Shown one piece after another: positions 1-4,238 of a stretch of DNA of 6,447 nt. Position 1 is the first letter of the stretch. Every line of letters starts with the position of its first letter. Source of the stretch: Candidatus Woesearchaeota archaeon (GTDB taxonomy: Archaea > Nanobdellota > Nanobdellia > Woesearchaeales > UBA10200). The stretch lies in assembly GCA_018302185.1 (NCBI GenBank), contig JAGVZX010000080.1, positions 1 to 6,447 of the forward strand, given 5' to 3'. The notes below the pieces were generated by a model, which did no database searches, was not told the origin of the DNA, and saw only the letters and a list, made by a program, of their open reading frames with translations. The position numbers and the translations under genes were made by a program.

Positions 1-997
1 TCAGGAAAGCATCCAATTTCTTCTTGACAGCTTCAACATCTTTAGAATCTACAACAATTATCATGCCAACGCCCATATTGAATGTCTTGAACATCTCGCT
101 ATCGTTTATTTCTGCGTGCTTTTGTATCAGTCTAAAGAGAGCAGGCACTTTCCAGCTTTTTGTATCTATCAATGCAGAAGTATTTTTTGGCAGGATTCTT
201 GGGATATTATCAACAAAGCCTCCTCCTGTTATATGTGATAATCCTTTAACTTCTATTCCCGCAGCAAATAATTTTTTTATCTCATGCAGATAGCTCCTAT
301 GCACTGCGAGCAATGCATCTCCTAATGTTGAATATTTTAAGCCTTCATTGTCATTAACCAGTTCAGGGATCTTATCAGTTAACTTATATCCTGCATGGTC
401 AAGAAGCACTTTAATAGCAAGCGAATACCCGTTTGTATGCAATCCAGAAGATTTCAGTGCAAGCAATTTATCTCCAGCCTTAATCTTGCTGCCATCTATC
501 AATTTATCTTTTTCAACAACGCCGACAATAAACCCTGCAAGATCATAATCTCCAGGAAGATATAATTTAGGAAGCTCTGCAGTCTCTCCACCGACTAATG
601 CGCACCCATTCTCTTTGCAGGCTTTTGCAAATCCTTTTATCAGCTCAACAACATTTTCTTTCTTTAATTTGCCTGTTCCTATATAATCAAGAAAAAACAA
701 TGGCTCTGCGCCTTGCACAAGTATGTCATTTGTGCAGTGGTTGACAAGGTCTTGCCCTACTGTGTCATGCTTGTTTGCAAGAACTGCAACCTTTAATTTT
801 GTGCCCACACCGTCAGTAGAAGAGACCAGAATAGGATTTTTGTATTTGCTCTTATCTAATTCAAACAATCCGCCAAAACTACCAAATTCTCCTAGAACAT
901 TTTTAGTAAAAGTAGATTTAACATAGCCAGAGATAGCATCCTCTGTCTTGTTCCATTCATCAACATCTACTCCAGCATCCTTGTATGTGATAGCCAT
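1..997 (-). CDS. purM: Phosphoribosylformylglycinamidine cyclo-ligase (AIR synthetase), 3' end cut by window edge
   Basis: This enzyme closes the imidazole ring in de novo purine synthesis, converting FGAM to AIR with ATP in the cytoplasm. The 332 codons visible begin MAITYKDAGVDVDEWN and contain the PurM landmarks in order: STDGVGTKL at residues 59-67, GQDLVNHCTNDI at 80-91, GAEPLFFLDY at 95-104, VGGETAELP at 134-142, SSGLHTNGYSLA in the middle and ITGGGFVDNIPRILP later. PurM proteins are usually about 330-350 residues, so only the last few to about twenty residues are missing beyond position 1. The ATG at 997 is favoured because it lies directly at the expected transcription start downstream of a TATA box and has no ribosome-binding site, consistent with a leaderless message. 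The next gene upstream is on the same strand but has its own promoter. No frameshift or missing catalytic motif is seen. Confidence 0.96.
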   Translation of the reverse strand, partial: MAITYKDAGVDVDEWNKTEDAISGYVKSTFTKNVLGEFGSFGGLFELDKSKYKNPILVSSTDGVGTKLKVAVLANKHDTVGQDLVNHCTNDILVQGAEPLFFLDYIGTGKLKKENVVELIKGFAKACKENGCALVGGETAELPKLYLPGDYDLAGFIVGVVEKDKLIDGSKIKAGDKLLALKSSGLHTNGYSLAIKVLLDHAGYKLTDKIPELVNDNEGLKYSTLGDALLAVHRSYLHEIKKLFAAGIEVKGLSHITGGGFVDNIPRILPKNTSALIDTKSWKVPALFRLIQKHAEINDSEMFKTFNMGVGMIIVVDSKDVEAVKKKLDAFL

Positions 998-1018
998 AGT
1001 AAGAGTAAAAATAGGCAT

Positions 1019-1034
1019 TGTTTATAAATTTTAT
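1019..1034 (-). promoter_or_regulatory. TATA box of purM (leaderless promoter)
   Basis: On the minus strand this reads AAAATTTATAAAC, a good archaeal TATA element. Its centre is about 28 bp upstream of the purM ATG at 997, so transcription would start at or within a few bases of the start codon. There is no Shine-Dalgarno sequence in between. Confidence 0.6.
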
Positions 1035-1090
1035 TGGAAAGTTTTTGCTGGAAATAGAACATCAATCTGAATTATCTTATCAGATTATAG

Positions 1091-1339
1091 CTAACTGCTT
1101 ATGACTTTGCTCTTCAGCTCTTGAAGCCTTTGGTTAAGGATCTGCTCATCAACACCTTCGCTGATCGCAAGCAATTTAGATAATACAGCAAGATCAGAGA
1201 CCTGTTTTACAAGCTCGCTGAAATTTGTGTTGTTTGACTTTAATTCATCTATCGCAACAAGCCTTTCCTGGATCTGAAACATCAGATAGTCATAGTAATC
1301 TTTAGAACTCTTAAATTGCAGATTATCAAGACTCAGCAT
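1091..1339 (-). CDS. Small helical protein of unknown function (82 aa)
   Basis: I do not recognise this family. The product starts MLSLDNLQFKSSKDYYDYLM and ends ELKSKVISS; it is rich in Leu, Lys, Glu and Ser, has no Cys, no signal peptide and no membrane segment. It looks mostly alpha-helical, with two heptad-like amphipathic stretches (about residues 15-35 and 60-80), so a small coiled-coil or adaptor protein is possible. The ATG at 1339 is preferred over the in-frame GTG at 1345 because the ribosome-binding site GAGGTG (1350-1345) lies five bases before the ATG and would overlap the GTG. A TATA box lies near 1388-1400. It is transcribed toward purM, 93 bp away, but purM has a separate promoter, so a shared operon is not required. 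Codon use resembles the neighbours, which supports a real gene. Confidence 0.7.
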   Translation of the reverse strand: MLSLDNLQFKSSKDYYDYLMFQIQERLVAIDELKSNNTNFSELVKQVSDLAVLSKLLAISEGVDEQILNQRLQELKSKVISS

Positions 1340-1387
1340 CAACACACCTCTTAAAACGATTGCCCTCTGAGATTAGAAATGTTTTTT

Positions 1388-1400
1388 CTCTTTATAAGCC
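1388..1400 (-). promoter_or_regulatory. TATA box of the 82-aa gene
   Basis: The minus strand reads GGCTTATAAAGAG. The predicted transcription start about 26 bp downstream (near 1367) leaves a leader of roughly 28 nt that carries the GAGGTG ribosome-binding site. Confidence 0.5.
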
Positions 1401-1431
1401 TTTTGATTTTCTGAAATTTCCGAGCAGAGCA

Positions 1432-1448
1432 GTTAAACAAAAGTTTTT
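1432..1448 (+). repeat. 17-bp direct repeat, left copy
   Basis: GTTAAACAAAAGTTTTT occurs here and again at 1667-1683, identical at all 17 positions, with 218 bp between the copies. The right copy is the promoter core of the glutaredoxin gene. The left copy may therefore be a second promoter (for the element that follows), or the two may be a target-site or attachment-type duplication bracketing an inserted element. The TATA part is weaker here (TTTTTAACATA) than in the right copy. Confidence 0.7.
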
Positions 1449-1458
1449 AACATAATAA

Positions 1459-1657
1459 AAGTGATGGTGACTGCCAATTTTTGACGAACATGAATCAACA
1501 ATAACCATGCTAAGTTGCGACGGGCAATGCCATATACTTACACATCAATTAACACAGCACGCAATGCTTTTCCACTATCACATCTATTATCTCAGCGTAG
1601 AGGAGGAGCAACTCTTTGATTACCTAAACCAGTGTTCGTCGGCAGTCGCCATCACTT
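1459..1657. repeat. 199-bp element with long nested inverted repeats (structured RNA or MITE-like element)
   Basis: The outermost 17 bases (1459-1475) are complementary to 1641-1657 with a single G-U wobble. After a 7-base bulge (AATTTTT, 1476-1482), GACGAACA (1483-1490) pairs exactly with TGTTCGTC (1633-1640). Further in, AATCAA (1493-1498) can pair with TTGATT (1616-1621), and AGTTGC (1513-1518) with GCAACT (1608-1613). The whole segment can thus fold into one long, interrupted hairpin with a central domain of about 90 nt. The interior is more GC-rich and less A-rich than its surroundings. It could be a noncoding RNA gene, or a miniature inverted-repeat element inserted in the glutaredoxin promoter. 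It does not match SRP RNA, RNase P RNA or tRNA by the conserved motifs I know. Which strand is transcribed is unknown. Confidence 0.6.
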
Positions 1658-1666
1658 GTCAGATAG

Positions 1667-1690
1667 GTTAAACAAAAGTTTTTTATACTT
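1667..1690 (+). promoter_or_regulatory. BRE/TATA promoter of the glutaredoxin gene, including right copy of the 17-bp repeat
   Basis: The segment contains TTAAACAAAAG followed by TTTTTTATAC, matching the arsR promoter at 2068-2088 in 18 of 21 aligned bases without a gap. The predicted start is near 1710, giving a leader of about 60 nt before the ATG at 1770. Positions 1667-1683 duplicate 1432-1448 exactly. Confidence 0.6.
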
Positions 1691-1755
1691 AGGTAACTAA
1701 TTACAATCTTAGAATTAAACAAAGATAAAAAAGATAGAGAACGTAAAGAATATCT

Positions 1756-1762
1756 AAGGAGG
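1756..1762 (+). promoter_or_regulatory. Strong ribosome-binding site of the glutaredoxin gene
   Basis: AAGGAGG lies seven bases before the ATG at 1770 and fixes that start. Confidence 0.8.
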
Positions 1763-1769
1763 CAGTAAG

Positions 1770-2006
1770 ATGGCAGTCAAAGTCTACAGCACAACAAGTT
1801 GTCCATGGTGCCACAAGGCAAAAGATTACTTAAAGTCTATTAAAGTCCAATTTGAAGACATCAATGTTGGAGAGAATCAGGATGCTGCCAACGAGATGGT
1901 GGAGAAATCAGGTCAGATGGGAGTTCCAGTCTTAGACGTAAACGGAACAATAATTGTCGGCTTTGACAAGGCAGCGATTGACAGCGCGCTTGGAAAGAAA
2001 AAGTAG
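1770..2006 (+). CDS. Glutaredoxin-like thiol-disulfide oxidoreductase
   Basis: This 78-residue protein has the compact glutaredoxin/NrdH fold and would reduce disulfides or glutaredoxin-type mixed disulfides in the cytoplasm. The N-terminal strand VKVYSTTSCPWCHKAK carries the CPWC active site at residues 11-14. The cis-proline motif GVPVL has its proline at residue 53, and the GFD motif that helps bind the substrate thiol is at 64-66. Length and motif order are typical of archaeal and bacterial single-domain glutaredoxins. The start is fixed by an AAGGAGG site seven bases upstream. It sits alone between a divergent intergenic region and the arsR promoter. It may supply reduced thiols for general redox control, or for the metal-handling genes downstream whose proteins are cysteine-rich; the latter is inference from proximity. 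The redox partner cannot be told from sequence here. Confidence 0.92.
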   Translation: MAVKVYSTTSCPWCHKAKDYLKSIKVQFEDINVGENQDAANEMVEKSGQMGVPVLDVNGTIIVGFDKAAIDSALGKKK

Positions 2007-2026
2007 CTTTTTATAGATATTTTCTT
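2007..2026 (+). terminator. Probable oligo-T archaeal terminator after glutaredoxin
   Basis: Directly after the stop codon come T-runs (TTTTT at 2008-2012 and TTTT at 2020-2023), with another run of seven T at 2062-2068 just before the arsR promoter. Archaeal termination typically uses such U-rich tracts without a hairpin. No stem-loop is seen. Confidence 0.4.
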
Positions 2027-2067
2027 AAATTTATTCACTTGTCCTAATTTCTAAACTTCTGTTTTTT

Positions 2068-2088
2068 TAAACAAAACATTTATATACA
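2068..2088 (+). promoter_or_regulatory. BRE/TATA promoter of the arsR operon
   Basis: TTAAACAAAA followed by CATTTATATAC gives a purine-rich BRE and a strong TATA box (TTTATATA, 2080-2087). The expected start, about 26 bp downstream of the TATA centre, falls on or next to the ATG at 2109, so the message is probably leaderless. Confidence 0.7.
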
Positions 2089-2090
2089 AC

Positions 2091-2126
2091 ATATGATTCT
2101 AGCTTCATATGATATGCAATTCATAT
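2091..2126 (+). promoter_or_regulatory. Candidate ArsR-family operator: two overlapping dyads
   Basis: ATATGA-N8-TCATAT occurs at 2091-2110 and again at 2107-2126, so the pentamer CATAT repeats at 2090, 2106 and 2122 with an exact 16-bp period. The first dyad pairs at 8 of 10 positions. ArsR/SmtB repressors commonly bind AT-rich imperfect dyads of this size at their own promoters. The dyads cover the predicted transcription start and the start codon, so binding would block initiation. Confidence 0.6.
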
Positions 2127-2432
2127 AAGAGCTTTTTCAAGATACTTGCAGATGACTGCAAGCTGAACGTTATTAATTTGCTTAGCAAAGGCCCTCTTAC
2201 TGTGTCTGAGCTGTGCAAAAAACTAGGATGTGAGCAAAGCAGGATAAGCCACTGTCTGCAAGCATTAAAGAAATTTGGTTTTGTAGCTTCACAAGTCAGA
2301 GGAAAGCATAGGATATATTCTCTTGAGCCAAAGATAATGATTCCATTGCTCAAGCTGATAGACGAGCATGTAGAAAAGTATCACAGGAACCTGTGCAACT
2401 GCAAAGGAGTCAGATGGAGAGAGATGAAATGA
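2109..2432 (+). CDS. ArsR/SmtB-family winged-helix metal-responsive repressor
   Basis: The 107-residue protein has the ArsR winged-helix layout: an N-terminal helix (FFKILADDCKLNVINLLSKG, residues 9-28), helix-turn-helix PLTVSELCKKLGCEQSRISH at 29-48 with recognition helix to about residue 56, and a beta-wing VRGKHRIYSL at 63-72. Cysteines at 36 and 41 lie in the helix that carries the ELCVC sensor in classical ArsR; the C-terminal CNC at 96-98 with H92 could complete a thiol site, as in other archaeal members. Two more cysteines are at 3 and 17. It would act in the cytoplasm as a dimer that leaves DNA when metal binds. An in-frame stop at 2100-2102 makes the ATG at 2109 the only plausible start. 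It heads a tight cluster (3 bp to the next gene) and is probably autoregulated through the overlapping dyads. The inducing metal cannot be assigned; copper, or another soft metal, is suggested by the YHS protein next door. Confidence 0.88.
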   Translation: MICNSYKSFFKILADDCKLNVINLLSKGPLTVSELCKKLGCEQSRISHCLQALKKFGFVASQVRGKHRIYSLEPKIMIPLLKLIDEHVEKYHRNLCNCKGVRWREMK

Positions 2433-2435
2433 CCT

Positions 2436-2585
2436 ATGGCATTTGAAAAACTAAAGAACTTATTTGGAAAGCGTGACCCTATTTGTGGCATGAAAGAGGC
2501 AAAAGGCACTGGCATTTATGCAGATAGCCAATGGTTTTGCAGCGAAGATTGCAAACAGAAGTATGAAGATGAACAAACAATATAA
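2436..2585 (+). CDS. YHS/TRASH-domain mini-protein, putative metallochaperone (49 aa)
   Basis: The sequence opens MAFEKLKNLFGKRDPICGM, then has WFCSEDC. Cysteines C17, C35 and C39 make a C-x17-C-x3-C pattern, and DPICGM followed by FCS..C is the signature of the YHS/TRASH metal-binding domain. The same DPICGM and YFCSKNC motifs start the ATPase gene at 4898 (C7, C30, C34). In the Sulfolobus cop locus a small TRASH protein (CopM) acts as a copper chaperone beside a TRASH regulator and CopA; a similar job is inferred here. The spacing between cysteines is slightly shorter than the classical 19-22. It begins three bases after the arsR stop with no clear ribosome-binding site of its own, so translation is probably coupled. 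The gene is short but has normal codon use and an unmistakable motif. Confidence 0.85.
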   Translation: MAFEKLKNLFGKRDPICGMKEAKGTGIYADSQWFCSEDCKQKYEDEQTI

Positions 2586-3003
2586 GAGATCATTAAGAAA
2601 AGACAAGAAAGCAATTTTGTGCCATATAATTCCGATTGCTATAGTCGTTGGGCTTATCTGGCTCTTCATATTTGCAATAAAGCTGACTTATGTAGGCGAA
2701 TGCACAAGCAATGCTGACTGTGGCAGCAACAGTTATTGTGGAAGCGACAGGAAATGCCATAGTATGCCAACTAAAGTCAATAGAGATTTTACAAGCGCAG
2801 TTATTATCCTTAGCATCTCGCTGATAATAGCTTTTATACTGCTTGTATGGAAGAAAAAAGAAAAAGTTTCAGAGAAGATTTCAGTATCAGATTCAGGTTT
2901 AAATAAATATCATCCCACTGCACATCATCAAGCTCATCATATGCCTAACCAAATACCAAATGTGCATCACACAACAAGCCATGAACAGAAAAATAATCCG
3001 TAA
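2563..3003 (+). CDS. Two-helix membrane protein with C-x5 repeat loop and His-rich tail
   Basis: I do not recognise a named family. Counting from the ATG at 2563 (146 aa), a basic N-terminus is followed by a membrane helix at about 18-41, a loop with C47, C53, C59 and C65 (ECTSNADC... C-x5 spacing throughout), a second helix at about 78-96, then KKKEK and a tail with eight histidines (117, 121, 122, 125, 126, 135, 136, 140). By the positive-inside rule, the Cys loop faces outward and the His tail faces the cytoplasm. Both are plausible metal ligands, though the loop could instead be disulfide-bonded. The start is uncertain: ATG at 2563 or 2569 overlaps the YHS gene by 17-23 bases, and 2518 is possible but would add an unlikely extension. 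The Cys loop is shared with the next gene, which starts 23 bases inside this one. A role in binding metal at the envelope is inferred. Confidence 0.78.
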   Translation: MKMNKQYKRSLRKDKKAILCHIIPIAIVVGLIWLFIFAIKLTYVGECTSNADCGSNSYCGSDRKCHSMPTKVNRDFTSAVIILSISLIIAFILLVWKKKEKVSEKISVSDSGLNKYHPTAHHQAHHMPNQIPNVHHTTSHEQKNNP

Positions 3004-3256
3004 AAAGATCCCTGCAAAGATCATGATATTGTTTTTGTTGGCATTTATCCTATTTTTGGCAGGATGCGCCAAGAAAGAATGCACAAGCAATGCCAGCTGC
3101 GGCGGCGGCAATTACTGCAGTGCAGATTATAAATGCTATCCGCTTGAAAAACTAAGCGTAACAAAAACTTATACGCTAGAAAGCCTGATAATAGGCTCAT
3201 CGATCATAGGTTATGCTCTGTATATAAGATACTTTAAGAGCAAGAAGTGCCATTGA
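2981..3256 (+). CDS. Small lipobox membrane protein with C-x5 repeat motif (paralogue of preceding gene)
   Basis: The 91-residue product starts MNRKIIRKKIPAK, has a hydrophobic stretch at about 14-28 ending in the lipobox-like LAGC (C29), then cysteines C34, C40, C46 and C52 in exact C-x5-C-x5-C-x5-C spacing, a second weakly hydrophobic segment at about 66-82, and a basic C-terminus ending KKCH. The Cys region matches the preceding gene (ECTSNA, C..YC, D.KC), and 17 bases are identical in DNA (2698-2714 and 3077-3093), so the pair probably arose by tandem duplication. If the lipobox works, the protein is lipid-anchored on the outside; otherwise it is a two-helix membrane protein. The start at 2981 follows a basic signal pattern and overlaps the upstream gene by 23 bases. 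Function unknown; metal binding is inferred from the cysteines and the operon. Confidence 0.78.
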   Translation: MNRKIIRKKIPAKIMILFLLAFILFLAGCAKKECTSNASCGGGNYCSADYKCYPLEKLSVTKTYTLESLIIGSSIIGYALYIRYFKSKKCH

Positions 3257-3262
3257 AATCAT

Positions 3263-3273
3263 ACATATAAATA
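3263..3273 (+). promoter_or_regulatory. TATA box of the DUF2892 gene
   Basis: ACATATAAATA lies just after the stop of the lipobox gene. The expected start is near 3295, giving a leader of about 48 nt with a strong ribosome-binding site. A possible dyad, ATACA-N9-TGTAT (3299-3317), lies just downstream of that start. Confidence 0.45.
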
Positions 3274-3327
3274 AAACAAAAATGACACATAAATATGCAT
3301 ACAATAAATAAATGTATAAAATATTTC

Positions 3328-3334
3328 AAGGAGG
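3328..3334 (+). promoter_or_regulatory. Ribosome-binding site deciding the DUF2892 start
   Basis: AAGGAGG lies eight bases before the ATG at 3343. This rules against the in-frame ATG at 3295, which would be at the transcription start and add 16 non-conserved-looking residues. Confidence 0.75.
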
Positions 3335-3342
3335 CAAACAAC

Positions 3343-3543
3343 ATGAAACAAAACCTAGGAAGGCTTGATAGGATATTGAGATTTGCGCTGGCTTTTTGGT
3401 GGCTAGGACCATTTGCTCCTCAGTACCAGCTTGGACTAGCTAACTTGCTGATCGCTGCTGTTGCATGGATTGCTTTGGTTGAAAGCTTTTTTGGCTGGTG
3501 TTGGCTGCATAACTTTTTCCATATAAACAATAAAAGCCAGTAA
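3343..3543 (+). CDS. DUF2892 (YgaP-type) small membrane protein
   Basis: This 66-residue protein begins MKQNLGRLDRILRFALAFWW, matching the DUF2892 pattern of a short N-terminal Asn-x-Gly-x-x-Asp-Arg motif followed by a hairpin of two membrane helices (about residues 11-24 and 30-48) and a short FGWCWLH segment. In bacteria the same domain occurs alone or fused to rhodanese, as in YgaP, and is frequently found beside sulfur- or metal-handling genes; its exact function is not known. Here it has its own TATA box and a strong ribosome-binding site, so it is probably a separate transcription unit that may read on into the HAD gene 56 bp downstream. The single Cys in GWCWLH and the adjacent His pair could be metal or thiol relevant, but that is speculative. 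Confidence 0.82.
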   Translation: MKQNLGRLDRILRFALAFWWLGPFAPQYQLGLANLLIAAVAWIALVESFFGWCWLHNFFHINNKSQ

Positions 3544-3599
3544 GTAATAAAAGAAGTAAAAGAGAATAAGATTGATGATATTAGGAGAACAAGAACGAC

Positions 3600-4214
3600 A
3601 TGGCAGAGACCATAAGATTAATTATCTTTGACCTGTGCGGCGTTGTCTTCCATTGCGAAGAAGAGCCTTTTTTTAGGTATTTCGCTAAAGAGCATAATTG
3701 CAATGAGGCTGAAGTAGAGGAAATATTTTCATTGCACATAAAGAAAGCTGAGCTCGGTGAAATCTCCGCTGTCATGGCAGTTGAGAATTTTTTAAAGCAT
3801 TTTAATGTCAAAGCATCGTCTATTGACATGTTGAAAAAACTCAGCAGCTTTAAAGAAATAAACAGTGATATGGTAAATTTATTGAAGAAACTTAAGGCCA
3901 TGCATAAATATAAGCTAGCATATCTTACAAATTCCTCAATACAATTGATGGAGCTGAGCGAAAGAAGGCTGCCTATAAAGCAGCACTTTGATTTTGGGAT
4001 AATTTCAGAAGAGATCAAGGCAAGAAAGCCTGATAAAAAGGGATTTAACCTGATTATCCGGCATTTTGATGCAAAACCAGAAGAGACAATTTTCATTGAT
4101 GATGCAGCAAAAAATCTGGGGAATGCAAAAGAACTTGGCATCAAGACAATACTTTTTACAGGCGTAAAGCAGTTAATTGATGAATTAAGAAGATCAGGTG
4201 TTGAACTAGGATAA
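3600..4214 (+). CDS. HAD-superfamily hydrolase (subfamily IA, YihX-like)
   Basis: This 204-residue protein carries all four HAD motifs. Motif I is IIFDLCGVVF with the nucleophile Asp at 11; motif II is YLTNSS with T110; motif III is ARKPD with K143; motif IV is IFIDDAAKN with D167-D168. A helical cap lies between motifs I and II, as in subfamily I. Such proteins are usually Mg-dependent phosphatases acting on small phosphorylated metabolites. The residue two after the nucleophile, normally Asp acting as acid/base, is Cys13. The YihX branch also lacks Asp there (DLGN), so activity is still possible but substrate and chemistry are unclear. An AGGAG site lies 12 bases before the ATG, rather far. 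The methyltransferase gene follows after 24 bp, suggesting co-transcription, although no shared pathway is evident. Confidence 0.88.
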   Translation: MAETIRLIIFDLCGVVFHCEEEPFFRYFAKEHNCNEAEVEEIFSLHIKKAELGEISAVMAVENFLKHFNVKASSIDMLKKLSSFKEINSDMVNLLKKLKAMHKYKLAYLTNSSIQLMELSERRLPIKQHFDFGIISEEIKARKPDKKGFNLIIRHFDAKPEETIFIDDAAKNLGNAKELGIKTILFTGVKQLIDELRRSGVELG

Positions 4215-4238
4215 AAATTTATATTTTAATAGAAAATT

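Noticed and set aside
24..926. Three plus-strand open frames of 66-89 codons
   Set aside because: They lie antisense to purM, whose frame is continuous and carries all family motifs; the products have no recognisable features and no promoters or ribosome-binding sites.
1459..1657. SRP RNA, RNase P RNA or tRNA identity for the hairpin element
   Set aside because: No helix 8 GGAA-loop motif of SRP RNA preceded by its partner strand, no conserved P4 segments of RNase P, and no T-arm or CCA-proximal tRNA pattern were found.
1432..1683. CRISPR array
   Set aside because: Only two repeat copies, 218 bp apart, and none of regular spacer size.
2518..2562. Longer N-terminus for the His-tail membrane protein from ATG 2518
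   Set aside because: It would overlap the well-supported YHS gene by 68 bases and add a segment with no ribosome-binding site; starts at 2563 or 2569 give a normal short basic N-terminus before the first helix.
3581..4144. 187-codon minus-strand open frame
   Set aside because: It is the mirror of the HAD gene, which has all four catalytic motifs; the antisense product is Ser/Phe-rich as expected from reading AT-rich code backwards.
4216..4226. TATA-like ATTTATATTTT between the HAD and methyltransferase genes
   Set aside because: Its centre is only about 18 bp before the methyltransferase ATG, too close for a leaderless start at that ATG, and there is no other nearby start; it is probably ordinary AT-rich spacer, with the gene read from upstream.
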